DNA of 64,000 nt from Planococcus circulans (GCF_020023385.1 NZ_JAIQCL010000001.1:434001-498000), one strand, 5' to 3'; positions 1 to 9,226 are shown, numbered from the stretch's first letter. The notes: generated by a model from the sequence alone, not told the origin. Program-made: numbers and translations.

Positions 1-484
1 AGCTTGCTTGCTTTGCAAACGACAGGTTTTGCGGATCCGGCACCGAAGACATAAAATGTTCGAACAGCTTTCTGGCTGATTTCCCTTTTTTGCGAAAAGG
101 GATGGTTTCTTTTTGTCCGCCTGAAACCGTTAAGCGGTCATCGCTTCCCAAGACCATCAACCCAAGCGAAAATGCCAGCTGTTTAGCGAACAGCCACTTG
201 TTGTCCATCGATTTCGAGCTGTCGATCAGGATATGGATGCGCATTTCCTGTTCATCCAGAAAGCGTTTGATATAGACGCGCTCCGTTCTGGCGTAGACAT
301 TCCAGTCGATATGGCGAACATCATCTCCTGGATGATATTCACGGAAATCGGAAAAATCCAAGGAACTGCCAAAACGCATCGACCGGTGCGATCCTTTGTG
401 ATGGCCCCTGATTTTCGCTTTTGTTCCAATGGCGTAACGGCTGAGACGTGATCCCCAATCAGCGGGCAAGTGCAACAAGGTCAT
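1..484 (-). CDS. DUF58 domain protein, C-terminus beyond left edge
   Basis: The gene starts with ATG at 484, overlaps the MoxR stop codon by four bases (ATGA), and stays open to the window edge, giving 161 residues. Visible DUF58 features are the segment GSSLDFSDFREYHPGDDVRHIDW at about residues 37-59 (its core DFREYHPGDD is the family signature) and the start of a von Willebrand A-like fold at ILIDSSKSMDNK, with the metal-site pattern DxSxS. DUF58 proteins are usually partners of MoxR ATPases and sit next to them in operons; the biochemical role is not settled. Here it is the sixth gene of the operon and may not be the last. Unlike the paralogue at 16430-17584 no N-terminal membrane segments are seen, so this is the short, soluble type of DUF58 protein. 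Confidence 0.9.
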   Translation of the reverse strand, partial: MTLLHLPADWGSRLSRYAIGTKAKIRGHHKGSHRSMRFGSSLDFSDFREYHPGDDVRHIDWNVYARTERVYIKRFLDEQEMRIHILIDSSKSMDNKWLFAKQLAFSLGLMVLGSDDRLTVSGGQKETIPFRKKGKSARKLFEHFMSSVPDPQNLSFAKQAS

Positions 485-1473
485 TTCAAAACGCCTTTTC
501 CGGCTGTGCTGAGCACCAAGTCTATCAGTTCGTCCGCTTCCTTACCGATTGCTTCCGCTTCGTAATTCAATAGCAGGCGATGCCGCAATACCGGTTTGGC
601 GACGTGCTTCAAATCGCCGATGGATACATGATAGCGCCCTTCCATCAACGCCCTTGCCTTAGCAAGGCGGATCAGACTCTGCAACCCGCGTGGTCCGCTG
701 CCGTACTGTACAAACTGTCGGATGGCTTCATGTTCCGAATATGTTGGATGAGTATTTTGGATGATGTCGACAGCCACCAGTAGAATATCTTCTGCCATCA
801 GGACTTCTTTGGCCATCTGCTGCGCATCGATCAGGCTAACTGTATTCATTTTTTTGTTGAGGTTGATGATGCCTGTCCCCGTCGTCCGGCGGCTGATTTC
901 GGCAAGTTCACTGCGGCTTGGATAGGAAACCATGATTTTGCATAGAAAACGGTCCATCTGCGCTTCCGGCAAAGGATAGGTCCCTTCCATTTCTATCGGA
1001 TTCTGTGTCGCTAAAACGAAAAAAGGCTTTGCCATCTCTTTTGTATCCCCAAGGATGGTCACTGTTTTTTCTCCCATCGCTTCAAGCAATGCACTTTGGG
1101 TTTTAGGCGTCGCTCGGTTGATTTCATCGGCAAGCACCATTTGATGGAAGATCGGCCCTTCCCGGAATGTAAATTGCTGGCGCCCTTCCGCATCACGTTC
1201 GATCAAGCTGGTTCCTGTAATATCCGATGGCATCAAGTCAGGCGTAAACTGGATTCTTGAAAACGACAAATCGAGCACATCCGAAATGGTGCGGATCAGC
1301 ATCGTCTTACCGAGCCCGGGAAGCCCTTCAAGCAGCGCATGGCCATCCGCCAAAATAGCGTACAAGGAAAACTCGACCGCATTTTCCTGTCCTACGATAA
1401 AGCGTCCAATTTCCTCTTTGACTTCCTGAAGCAATTGGCTCATTTCTGTAAATTGATCGGTAGTATATGTCAT
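481..1473 (-). CDS. MoxR-family AAA+ ATPase
   Basis: A 330-residue AAA+ ATPase of the MoxR family. The Walker A is GLPGLGKT (about residues 52-59), the Walker B region reads LADEINRATPKTQSALLEAM, and sensor region ATQNPIEMEGTYPLPEAQMDRF is typical. These ATPases are thought to act as chaperones that mature or insert a partner, often the DUF58/VWA protein encoded beside them. It lies 14 bases after the Gly-Gln repeat membrane protein gene and overlaps the DUF58 gene by four bases, so the two are translationally coupled. It is full length for the family. The family assignment is secure; the substrate is unknown. Confidence 0.95.
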   Translation of the reverse strand: MTYTTDQFTEMSQLLQEVKEEIGRFIVGQENAVEFSLYAILADGHALLEGLPGLGKTMLIRTISDVLDLSFSRIQFTPDLMPSDITGTSLIERDAEGRQQFTFREGPIFHQMVLADEINRATPKTQSALLEAMGEKTVTILGDTKEMAKPFFVLATQNPIEMEGTYPLPEAQMDRFLCKIMVSYPSRSELAEISRRTTGTGIINLNKKMNTVSLIDAQQMAKEVLMAEDILLVAVDIIQNTHPTYSEHEAIRQFVQYGSGPRGLQSLIRLAKARALMEGRYHVSIGDLKHVAKPVLRHRLLLNYEAEAIGKEADELIDLVLSTAGKGVLK

Positions 1474-1487
1474 AAAACCCCTCTTTT

Positions 1488-3107
1488 CTATTTGTCGGTT
1501 TCAATATCCGTAAAGTATCGCTCTACAATCGTCTGCAGGTCGGACGGCAATTGCAGGCGATCGGCACTTGAGAAATAAGAATCCGAATAGTCACCTACCA
1601 AATCGGCATAGGGCTGCACGGTTCCTTTAGTTGCGGAAACTGGCCCACGCTGCTCTCCAGCTGCTTGGCCTTCACCAATTTCTCCACTGTCGACTGCCGT
1701 TTCACCTTCACCACCGATTCGGGACGGGGTGGTCAACAGCTCTCGGCTTCCCTGCCCTTTGCCGGCTCCTCCACCTTGTCCTTGACCTTGACCTTGTCCT
1801 TGACCCTGTCCTTGGCCTTGACCTTGACCTTGTCCTTGACCCTGTCCTTGACCCTGTCCTTGGCCTTGACCTTGACCTTGTCCTTGACCCTGTCCTTGAC
1901 CCTGTCCTTGGCCTTGACCTTGACCTTGTCCTTGACCCTGTCCTTGACCCTGTCCTTGGCCTTGACCTTGACCTTGTCCTTGACCCTGTCCTTGACCCTG
2001 TCCTTGGCCTTGACCTTGACCTTGTCCTTGACCCTGTCCTTGGCCTTGACCTTGACCTTGACTCTGTCCTTTGCCTTGGCCTTGACCCTGACTCTGTCCT
2101 TGGCCCTGGCTTTGGCTATTCCCTGAACCATCCTCTGAACTTCCAGCTTCTTCTGCATCTGTTTCGCTTGATGTTTGTCCACCGGCACCGGAACTGTCTG
2201 CCTCACCTTCTGAATCCGAAGATTCACCATCAGCAGATCCACTCGGATTTTCCTGGCTGGATTGTTCACGGTTGGCAATGGTCTGCTGCAGCGGAAATGG
2301 CACAGGTTTCCCCATATTGCTTAAAGCCGTTTGCGTTTTCCCAGCTTGTTCGGCCAGTTGGTCAGAAGCTTTCTCAAGGTCTTTCGAGGTTGTTTCGGCA
2401 TCTGGGTTGTTTTTTTCAGCCAGTTGCCGTTTTTTTAAATCCAGTTCTTTTTGTTTTTTTACGATGTCCTTCAAAACCGCTTCCGGATCTTCCTTTTCTT
2501 CAATCGTTTCTTTTAAGGCAGTCAATTCTTTTTTGGCTTCTTCCGTTTCTGCCCGCTTTTCCATTTCATCGACTTCTTTTTTGATGTCTTCCACCAATTC
2601 CATCTCTCTTTCGGCATCATTCGCCTGATTCTGTAAATTGCTTGGGAACACCAAAAGCACAAGCATCAGGGTGCCGCTGATCACCGTGCCAAAGAGCCAC
2701 TTAGGCCGCAGCCATGCTTTTCGTTCTTTCCGGAACAGCCGGTAGCTGTACGGAATGATTTGTGCGGTTTTACTGGTCAATTCCTCTGTCAGAGTGTTCT
2801 TTTCTTCCAGCCTCCATACTGCCAAAAGCTGATTATGGGGCGTAAAGCGGTCCAGCTCCTGCACCGCCTGTTCGGTGGTCGGCAAGTCTTTGATGGACAA
2901 TAAAAGCCAGGATATTATAGCCGCAAATCCTGCAGCATATGCATAAAATTCATAATAAGGAAGCATGAACAAGCGCGATATCAATAATAAAGCCGTGGCT
3001 GAAACCAATCCTGCAACCAAAGCGAACTGAAAACTGCGGCTGAAATGAAGCAATTTCAACAGGCGCCCTGTTTTTCTGACATACCTGTTAATATCACGAT
3101 TGTCCAT
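1488..3107 (-). CDS. Membrane protein with coiled coil and long Gly-Gln repeat
   Basis: A 539-residue protein. Residues about 22-70 hold two membrane segments and about 134-155 a third. A charged, probably coiled-coil stretch rich in Glu/Lys follows at about 165-260, then a Ser/Gly/Glu linker, and then residues about 330-446 are almost pure Gly-Gln dipeptides. The C-terminal 90 residues (TPSRIGGEGETAVDSGEIG onward) are ordinary sequence ending in a possible helix near YFSSADRLQLPSDLQ. By layout it resembles a shortened DUF4175/TIGR02302-type protein, which also carry Gln-Gly-rich tails in proteobacteria; that comparison is from memory. It sits between the ABC permease and MoxR genes in a tight operon. 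No function is known to me. Confidence 0.85.
   Translation of the reverse strand: MDNRDINRYVRKTGRLLKLLHFSRSFQFALVAGLVSATALLLISRLFMLPYYEFYAYAAGFAAIISWLLLSIKDLPTTEQAVQELDRFTPHNQLLAVWRLEEKNTLTEELTSKTAQIIPYSYRLFRKERKAWLRPKWLFGTVISGTLMLVLLVFPSNLQNQANDAEREMELVEDIKKEVDEMEKRAETEEAKKELTALKETIEEKEDPEAVLKDIVKKQKELDLKKRQLAEKNNPDAETTSKDLEKASDQLAEQAGKTQTALSNMGKPVPFPLQQTIANREQSSQENPSGSADGESSDSEGEADSSGAGGQTSSETDAEEAGSSEDGSGNSQSQGQGQSQGQGQGKGQSQGQGQGQGQGQGQGQGQGQGQGQGQGQGQGQGQGQGQGQGQGQGQGQGQGQGQGQGQGQGQGQGQGQGQGQGQGQGQGQGQGQGQGQGQGQGQGQGGGAGKGQGSRELLTTPSRIGGEGETAVDSGEIGEGQAAGEQRGPVSATKGTVQPYADLVGDYSDSYFSSADRLQLPSDLQTIVERYFTDIETDK
1773..2115 (-). repeat. Hexamer array with 48-bp higher-order tandem repeat
   Basis: The Gly-Gln coding region is built from hexamers (minus strand CAAGG(A/T/C)-type units). 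Between 1810 and 2037 the hexamers are organised into units of eight, 48 bp long: the plus-strand landmark ccttgg occurs at 1810, 1858, 1906, 1954 and 2002, exactly 48 bp apart, and then at 2038 after a shorter 36-bp unit. The near-identity of the units suggests recent slippage or unequal crossing-over, so copy number is likely to differ between strains. All lengths stay in frame because the unit is a multiple of six. Confidence 0.95.
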
Positions 3108-3119
3108 GGAAATCCCTCC

Positions 3120-3962
3120 TTATTTGTATTTATTCATATTGACGCGCAGCCGTTTGACTGCCAGTAAAATGCAGGCCGCTGACAGGATAATATAGAAGAT
3201 GGTGTATCCGATCCATAAGGGTATCGGGACCAATGTCAGGCTTTGCAGCTGTTCCTCCATCGGCGGCTGCAGCAAGGTCAGCATAACGGCCGGCGGATTG
3301 ATGGTCGCCCAAAAATGTGCGATCGGCGACATCGACGGAGCAGCAGTGCCCATTTGCGATATCTGAACCGAGATCAAGAGGAAAAATGCAGTGACGCCTG
3401 CAATGAAAATCATCGCTCCATAAGTGGCAATGATGGCGACGATGGTTTTTCTGATCAAGGTCGACAGCATGACTCCGATGCTGGCAATTGCCAGCAAGGT
3501 CAGCAGGTAAAAAAGGAAGATGAAAAACAATTGGCTCGGGGAAACCCCGCCATATAAGAATACCAGACTGTAAATAGGCAGACCCGAAACAATCATCAAT
3601 AACAGAAAAGCAATCGATGACGTCATTTTTCCAAAAATGATCTGGAAAGAGGTCTGAGAAGTTGTCAATAAAATATTCAAGGTCTGTTTTTCACGTTCAG
3701 AACTGATGGTCCCTGCCGTCAGTGCCGGAGTGATGAATAGGATCAATCCTAATTGAATATAGGTCATGATGCTGAACAGCATAAAACTCTCATCGGGACG
3801 GAAAAATCCATTCCCAGTCAAAGAAGTGGCCAGAAAGATGAAACCAAAAACGAATACACTCATCGCAATCAAGTAGAAAAGAATACCTGTAAAACTTTTC
3901 ATGTTGCGGAAGCGCAGTTTTAGCTCTTTAATCAGCACGGGGTTAGTAACTAGGGTTTTCAT
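3120..3962 (-). CDS. ABC transporter permease (ABC-2/NosY-like)
   Basis: A 280-residue polytopic membrane protein with about six hydrophobic segments. The sequence TAGTISSEREKQTLNILL after the second segment is characteristic of ABC-2-type permeases of the NosY/GldF-like group. It overlaps the upstream ATPase gene by four bases (ATGA at 3959-3962) and is followed 12 bases later by the Gly-Gln protein gene. Together with the ATPase it should form an exporter; the substrate is not indicated. An ABC exporter paired with MoxR/DUF58 genes suggests envelope or cell-surface work, which is inference. Confidence 0.9.
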   Translation of the reverse strand: MKTLVTNPVLIKELKLRFRNMKSFTGILFYLIAMSVFVFGFIFLATSLTGNGFFRPDESFMLFSIMTYIQLGLILFITPALTAGTISSEREKQTLNILLTTSQTSFQIIFGKMTSSIAFLLLMIVSGLPIYSLVFLYGGVSPSQLFFIFLFYLLTLLAIASIGVMLSTLIRKTIVAIIATYGAMIFIAGVTAFFLLISVQISQMGTAAPSMSPIAHFWATINPPAVMLTLLQPPMEEQLQSLTLVPIPLWIGYTIFYIILSAACILLAVKRLRVNMNKYK

Positions 3963-4894
3963 CCGATTTCCACCCCTTTGGTGATTGCCATAAAGACATC
4001 TTCCAAATCCGTCTCTTCTTCTGAAAAGGACAGGATCGGCAGTTTTTGAGCTATTGCCTGCTGCAGCAAGCGCAGCTGATCTTCTTCGGTTCCCCGATAG
4101 AAAAACTGAATGGTGTTTTTATCTTGCTGTTCTTCAATCTGGGAGACGAAAGGATCCATTTCAAAAAATGGAATGACAGAACGCGTATCCCCCACCACTT
4201 TGATACGGAGCACTTTTTCACTTTGCAGCTGAGCTTGAATATCATGGACGGAACCTTGGGCGATCAACTTTCCATTATCGATGACGCCGATGCTGTCGCA
4301 CATTTCAGCCAGCTCCGGAAGAATGTGTGAAGATATCAAAATGGTTTTGCCCATCGTCTTCAACTCTCTCAGGATATCCCGCATCTCTACGCGGGCACGC
4401 GGGTCAAGTCCGGATGCCGGTTCATCCAAAATGAGGATTTTCGGATCATGGATCAAGGCACGCGCTAAACATAGACGTTGCTTCATCCCACGCGACAGCA
4501 GATCGACATAGTCATAACGCTTGTGCTCCAGATTGACCAATTCCAAGAGTTTCGGAATCAGTACACCCCGCTCTTTTGGCTTGATGCCATAACTTGCGCC
4601 ATAAAAATCCAAATATTCATCTGTCTTCAATTGATCATAAACACCGAAGAAATCCGGCATATAGCCGATTTGCCTGCGTACCTCCTGCGGATTCTTAGTG
4701 ACACTCATTCCATTTATGAAGGCATCCCCTGCTGTCGGTTGGAGAAGTGTAGCCAAAATCGAAAAAGTCGTTGATTTCCCTGCGCCATTCGCACCGACAA
4801 AGCCGAAAACAGTACTGTCTTCCACAATCAGGTTCAAATCCTGAAGTGCATAAAAAGAACCGTACTTCTTGGTTAATCCGATTGTCTCAATCAT
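3959..4894 (-). CDS. ABC transporter ATP-binding protein
   Basis: A 311-residue ABC ATPase of the multidrug/NosF-like (ABC-2) class. Walker A is GANGAGKST (about 35-43), the signature is LSRGMKQRL, and Walker B is ILILDEPASGLDP; a D-loop and switch histidine (ISSHILPEL) are present. A C-terminal extension of about 90 residues is typical of this class. It overlaps the preceding 785-residue protein gene by four bases and the permease gene by four bases. It should energise the permease encoded at 3120-3962. Confidence 0.95.
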   Translation of the reverse strand: MIETIGLTKKYGSFYALQDLNLIVEDSTVFGFVGANGAGKSTTFSILATLLQPTAGDAFINGMSVTKNPQEVRRQIGYMPDFFGVYDQLKTDEYLDFYGASYGIKPKERGVLIPKLLELVNLEHKRYDYVDLLSRGMKQRLCLARALIHDPKILILDEPASGLDPRARVEMRDILRELKTMGKTILISSHILPELAEMCDSIGVIDNGKLIAQGSVHDIQAQLQSEKVLRIKVVGDTRSVIPFFEMDPFVSQIEEQQDKNTIQFFYRGTEEDQLRLLQQAIAQKLPILSFSEEETDLEDVFMAITKGVEIG

Positions 4895-7248
4895 GGGGCA
4901 ATCACTCCTTTCACTTTGACTTTCGGCACTATGACTTCCGGATTTCCTGAACTCTCGGACATTTTCAGCTTCAGCTTGATCGTCCCTTCAGGACTTAGGT
5001 AATTTTTTGCATGATCGGTGAACTTTTGGTTAGACTGGGTGATTTCTTCATACTCTCCACTATCCAGGTTCAAAATGCTGACTGCCAGGGTTTGGCCTGT
5101 CGTCGCAACCGACAATTCATTCCAGGAAGCTTTCTTCAGTTCAATATCTTCCGGCAGCGTATAGGTCATGTCATATTCCCCTATTTCCATATAATACAGA
5201 TAAGGGTCGTTCGACACATTATCAAAATAAGCACCGCTGCTGGCTCCGGCTAAGTCCATAGTAAAAGCATCAGCATTCAAAGAGATGTCCCCACTCAACG
5301 ACAATTCCGGTTTAAAGCTCTGTGCGATCAAATGGACGGATTTTACCGAAGCCCGTTGATTTTCAAGGGTGATCGGGACGATGGCATCTTTCGTATAGGC
5401 AATCACATAAGGAGTTTTGCCACTTTGTGAAATTTGGTCATAGGACGTGGAAAGCAGTGTTTGACGGCGTGCTTTATCCAATGCTTCCAAATCGGAAATC
5501 GGCTGGTAACCGTAGGACTGGCCGATTGGGGCGGCAGGCGACAGAATATCTGCCTGCACCTTTTCATCAACCGTTAATTCTTCTCCCGGATTCAAACTTC
5601 CCATATCCAACAGGCGTGTCCCTGACCAAATTGAAACATCTTCGACTGCAAACGGAAAGTTGTTCCGGATGGTGCCTGTGATTTTTTCTTCAGCCACTTC
5701 CAAATCGATGCTGAAGTTTCCGCTGTCTTCAATATATGTCTGACCCATGATCGATTCGACTGACCAATAGCGCATGTCACGCAAAGTCATTTGATTGCTT
5801 GCGGCCCCTTTTTCCATCATTGCGGAAAGGTAAGGCTGCCCCCCTGAAAATTCATTGGCCATGCGGTATGTCATGGTTGTGGAAGAAGGCGCCGAAAATT
5901 GATAATTCCCACCCCGATTCGACAGCAATGAATTGACGTAATACCCCTTCAATCCCTGGTCTGCATCCACTTCAAAAAAACCGGTCTGCTGAATTTGCGG
6001 ATTGCCGATCCGGTCTTTTGCACCAAAAGCGAATAATCCGACCGAGGTCAGCAAAGCGACTGCCGGGATGATGAACCAGGCATATTCCCGCTTATCCTTT
6101 TTCTTCAGAACGATATAAAGAACCGGAACAATCAACAGGATATAAAGAAAGATAATGGCAAGGATGAAAGGCTTCGAGACTTCAAAACTCTCGAACAACT
6201 CATTGACTTCCCCCACTTCATAGGCCATGTAATCGAGAACCGATTGGCCGCCCATTGAATGGTTATAAGCCATTTGAGCCGGGAAAAATTTGGACAGCAT
6301 CTGGCTATAGCCTTTTTGTCCGGAAACATTTTCGTCTCCAAGAGAAAAACTCAATTGCGTCAAGCTTCCTGAACCGACTGGCTGCGTAGCGGCCAGTACC
6401 TGATTTCCGCTTTTCAGCCTGGTTTCTGCATCTTCTTTTGCAGTTGCCTGATAAGCTGGAACTGATTTTTCAAGTCCAGGTACAGACACTTCATACGGTT
6501 CAGCCAATTCCAAGGGCAGGTATTCGCTCAAATTCCCCAGTTCGGCTTCCATATTCCCTGATGAACCAGTGATAACATGGCCGCCTTGCTGAACCCATTG
6601 CAGCACTGCCTGCTGCGTCGGCTCCGGTAAATCACTATAGGCAAATTCGTCGATGACCAGGTAATCAATCATGTCCCAAGCCTGCGCTTCTGTCGGCAAG
6701 GTGAAACCCTTCAATTGATTGAGGTGAAACACTTCCACCCCTTCACTTGCCGGAACAGCGATCTGCTTCAGTGGCAACAGCCGATCCTGGTTATCCGTCA
6801 AGCTGGCGACAAACAGGGTCATTGGCGTGTAATAGGAAGGCTGTATCGTTTTTGATCCTTTAAAAGCGATGGATTCCCCTTCTTCCCAGCCTCCCTCGAA
6901 TAGGAAGATGCTCTGGTCATTGGGTCCGCCGGTATAATACATATCCGACAAACCTGAAGAAGCGATCTGCAGCGTCTTGGTCTCGCCTTCAGCAAGCTCG
7001 ATCGGCATCGCTAAACCCGCTCCCAGACTATAGGTCTCTGAATAGCTGAGCACCAGATCACCCGAGAACGCTGAACCCTGATTGGTTACCGTAAATTGCA
7101 GCGGCAGCCCTTTTTCATACTTCACCTTGTTTTGAAAACCGGCACTGGAATCCACGGTGATTTGCGGCGCCGCCAAAGATACTTGCGGCATACTGAACAA
7201 ACTGATAAGCAATGCAAAAGCAAAAAATGCCAGCAAGCGTTTATGCAT
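4891..7248 (-). CDS. Large secreted/membrane protein, first gene of ABC-MoxR-DUF58 operon
   Basis: A 785-residue protein. It has an N-terminal signal peptide (about 1-26, ending ...VSLAAP), a long extracytoplasmic region, two membrane segments at about 360-382 and 392-411 separated by a short Lys-rich loop, and a second large domain of about 370 residues. Around residues 190-230 the segment YLVIDEFAYSDL followed by VQQGGHVITGSSG has the look of a class I glutamine amidotransferase-like fold without a visible catalytic Cys, as found in GldG-like auxiliary proteins of ABC exporters. That fold guess is inference. ATG at 7248 is preceded by AAAAGGGGG. It heads the operon and is directly behind an ECF-type promoter. 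Confidence 0.8.
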   Translation of the reverse strand: MHKRLLAFFAFALLISLFSMPQVSLAAPQITVDSSAGFQNKVKYEKGLPLQFTVTNQGSAFSGDLVLSYSETYSLGAGLAMPIELAEGETKTLQIASSGLSDMYYTGGPNDQSIFLFEGGWEEGESIAFKGSKTIQPSYYTPMTLFVASLTDNQDRLLPLKQIAVPASEGVEVFHLNQLKGFTLPTEAQAWDMIDYLVIDEFAYSDLPEPTQQAVLQWVQQGGHVITGSSGNMEAELGNLSEYLPLELAEPYEVSVPGLEKSVPAYQATAKEDAETRLKSGNQVLAATQPVGSGSLTQLSFSLGDENVSGQKGYSQMLSKFFPAQMAYNHSMGGQSVLDYMAYEVGEVNELFESFEVSKPFILAIIFLYILLIVPVLYIVLKKKDKREYAWFIIPAVALLTSVGLFAFGAKDRIGNPQIQQTGFFEVDADQGLKGYYVNSLLSNRGGNYQFSAPSSTTMTYRMANEFSGGQPYLSAMMEKGAASNQMTLRDMRYWSVESIMGQTYIEDSGNFSIDLEVAEEKITGTIRNNFPFAVEDVSIWSGTRLLDMGSLNPGEELTVDEKVQADILSPAAPIGQSYGYQPISDLEALDKARRQTLLSTSYDQISQSGKTPYVIAYTKDAIVPITLENQRASVKSVHLIAQSFKPELSLSGDISLNADAFTMDLAGASSGAYFDNVSNDPYLYYMEIGEYDMTYTLPEDIELKKASWNELSVATTGQTLAVSILNLDSGEYEEITQSNQKFTDHAKNYLSPEGTIKLKLKMSESSGNPEVIVPKVKVKGVIAP

Positions 7249-7280
7249 GGTGATCCCCCTTTTACTCGTCTCTTTATTAG

Positions 7281-7305
7281 TACGCTGGGAAAGTTAAATA
7301 GTTCC
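7281..7305 (-). promoter_or_regulatory. ECF-sigma-type promoter (GGAAC-N16-CGTA)
   Basis: On the minus strand a GGAAC -35 element (7305-7301, preceded by T) is followed after exactly 16 bases by CGTA (7284-7281). This is the arrangement of sigma-W/sigma-X/sigma-M promoters of Bacillus. It ends 32 bases before the ATG at 7248 of the first gene of the ABC-MoxR-DUF58 operon. Which ECF factor would use it cannot be told from sequence. Confidence 0.6.
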
Positions 7306-7348
7306 ATCTTCTCACAAGAAAATCCAATTTTGAGTTTTTTATTTTTGC

Positions 7349-7384
7349 AAAAAAAAAAGAACAGACAGCATGAGCTGTCCGTTC
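7349..7384 (-). terminator. Terminator after ykuR
   Basis: Minus-strand hairpin GGACAGC-tcat-GCTGTC with flanking GAAC/GTTC pairing, followed by a long T run (A run at 7349-7358 on the plus strand). It begins immediately after the ykuR stop codon. Confidence 0.85.
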
Positions 7385-8500
7385 CTATAATTCAGAAAAG
7401 AATCCGTGGATAAAGTCCGGCATAAGGCTCAGGATTTTTTCATCCGGATCCAGTTTTGCATGATGCAATCCGTATGGGGATGAAACGCCTGCCCAGAACA
7501 TCAGTCCCGGCAGCTGCTCGGTGAAATAACCGAAATCTTCACCTGTCATGGCAGCCTCGCTGCGGATGGCTTCAATAACTTCAGAACTGCTGGCATAGTG
7601 AAGAAACTTTTCCGCCAACTCCTCATCATTATTGACTTCCAGATAGCTCGAACCATAATCGATGCTGATCTTGCAGTTGTTGGCTTCCTCGACTGCACGG
7701 CAGATGGCTTCGATCCGCTGCTTCATATGAATCATGGATTCACTGTTCAAGGTACGGATCGTCCCTTCCAACCGCGCATGTTCAGCAATGATATTCTGAA
7801 CCGTTCCGGCACTCATCTTGCCGACTGTCAGTACTGCAGAGTCCATCGGGTTGACATTACGGCTGACAATGGTCTGCAGCTGAATCAGCAGAGAGGCAGC
7901 TGCAACAGCCATGTCTTCCGTCAAATGAGGGTATGCTGCATGCCCGCCTTTTCCATGGAGATCGATAAACAGCTCTGACGTATTGGCAAACAGCAAACCA
8001 GGCCGGGTGCCGACTGTACCGACCGGCAGCTCAGGCGCAATATGCAGCGCACAAATCACGTCCGGAAGAAAATCCGGTTTGTCATTTTTCAGCCATTCAC
8101 GAAATGGCAATGCTCCTCCTGGACCTTCTTCTGCAGGCTGAAACAAAATCACGACATCATCCTTGATGGGCTTGTCAATCAGCTTTTCCAGCAAACCGAG
8201 TGCCACAGTCATATGGACATCATGTCCACAGGCATGCATATAGCCAGGATGAATCGATTTGAATTCAAATCCAGTCTCTTCTGTGATCGGCAGAGCATCG
8301 ATGTCCGTACGCCAGCCAATCCGTTTCTTGGGATGGCTGCCCCGCACTTTAACCGCGATGCCGGTACGCCATTCCACCACTTCCAGCCGCTCTTGAGGCA
8401 ACCGGGAAATGGCTTCCAATAGATAGGCCTGTGTTTTGACTTCCTGAAAACCAATTTCCGGAATCTGATGCAGATCTCTTCTGATTTTCACTAATTCCAT
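7385..8500 (-). CDS. ykuR: N-acetyldiaminopimelate deacetylase
   Basis: M20-family amidohydrolase, 371 residues from the ATG at 8500 (a GTG at 8509 would add three residues; GGTGA sits six bases before the ATG). It removes acetyl from N-acetyl-LL-diaminopimelate in the acetylase branch of DAP/lysine synthesis. Metal-site motifs are visible: [10 protein letters not shown] at about 100, [10 protein letters not shown] at about 130, and late GEDFGY and [11 protein letters not shown]. It follows dapH by about a dozen bases, giving the same dapH-ykuR pair as in B. subtilis. Start choice is the only uncertainty. Confidence 0.93.
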   Translation of the reverse strand: MELVKIRRDLHQIPEIGFQEVKTQAYLLEAISRLPQERLEVVEWRTGIAVKVRGSHPKKRIGWRTDIDALPITEETGFEFKSIHPGYMHACGHDVHMTVALGLLEKLIDKPIKDDVVILFQPAEEGPGGALPFREWLKNDKPDFLPDVICALHIAPELPVGTVGTRPGLLFANTSELFIDLHGKGGHAAYPHLTEDMAVAAASLLIQLQTIVSRNVNPMDSAVLTVGKMSAGTVQNIIAEHARLEGTIRTLNSESMIHMKQRIEAICRAVEEANNCKISIDYGSSYLEVNNDEELAEKFLHYASSSEVIEAIRSEAAMTGEDFGYFTEQLPGLMFWAGVSSPYGLHHAKLDPDEKILSLMPDFIHGFFSEL

Positions 8501-8512
8501 TGGGTTCACCGA

Positions 8513-9226
8513 TTACAGCTGTCTTAGTTCTTGTTTGATTTCTGTTTTTGCACGTGTTTTCGCATCCATCAATTTCAGTACACGCGCGGGTGTTCCGCCC
8601 ACTACTGAGTTTTCAGGAACGTCTTCAATAACGATTGCTCCTGCAGCGACTACTGCTCCTTTGCCGATGCGAACGCCTTCTAGCACTACTGCATTAGCCC
8701 CGATCATCACATCATCTTCAACGATGACAGGTGTGGCTGATGCCGGCTCGATAACGCCCGCGAGTACAGCGCCTGCTCCGATGTGGCAGTTTTTGCCGAC
8801 AGTTGCACGGCCGCCCATGATGACGCCCATGTCGATCATTGTCCCGTCTCCGATTACAGAGCCGATGTTGATGACAGCACCCATCATGATGATGCAGTTA
8901 TTGCCGATTTCAACGTTTTCACGGATAAATGCACCCGGTTCGATCCGGCTGTTGATGTTCTTCATATCCAATAATGGAATCGCTGAATTTCTGCGGTCAT
9001 TTTCCACCACTGAATCTTCAATGACAGAAGCATTGGCTTCCAATGCTTTTTGGATATCTGTCCATTCACCGAAAACAGTTACTGAACTGCCTTCACCGAA
9101 TACTTTTGAATCCGTGCCGTAATCCAAATCAGCAACGCCTTGCCCTTTTATGTATGCTTTTACCGGTGTAGCTTTTTTCGCATTTTGTATGTACGAGATT
9201 ATTTCGTTTGCATCCATCTGTTTCAT
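8513..9226 (-). CDS. dapH: Tetrahydrodipicolinate N-acetyltransferase
   Basis: A 237-residue left-handed beta-helix acetyltransferase that transfers acetyl from acetyl-CoA to tetrahydrodipicolinate in the DAP/lysine pathway. Hexapeptide repeats run from about residue 90 to 200 (for example [35 protein letters not shown]), and the characteristic [10 protein letters not shown] and C-terminal [12 protein letters not shown] match DapH of Bacillus. ATG at 9226 is preceded by AGAGG with eight bases spacing; a TTG one codon earlier is less likely. It is transcribed with ykuR. Confidence 0.95.
   Translation of the reverse strand: MKQMDANEIISYIQNAKKATPVKAYIKGQGVADLDYGTDSKVFGEGSSVTVFGEWTDIQKALEANASVIEDSVVENDRRNSAIPLLDMKNINSRIEPGAFIRENVEIGNNCIIMMGAVINIGSVIGDGTMIDMGVIMGGRATVGKNCHIGAGAVLAGVIEPASATPVIVEDDVMIGANAVVLEGVRIGKGAVVAAGAIVIEDVPENSVVGGTPARVLKLMDAKTRAKTEIKQELRQL

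Noticed and set aside
1631-2584. Long plus-strand and alternate minus-strand frames across the Gly-Gln region (also 1665-2126 and 1733-2278)
   Set aside because: The hexamer repeat keeps several frames open automatically; products are pure Leu-Thr or Lys-Val-type repeats with no ribosome binding sites or operon context.
3243-3557. Antisense frames inside real genes, for example here and at 8535-9122, 28249-28872 and 47632-47916
   Set aside because: They are shadows of well-supported genes on the other strand, with no start signals.
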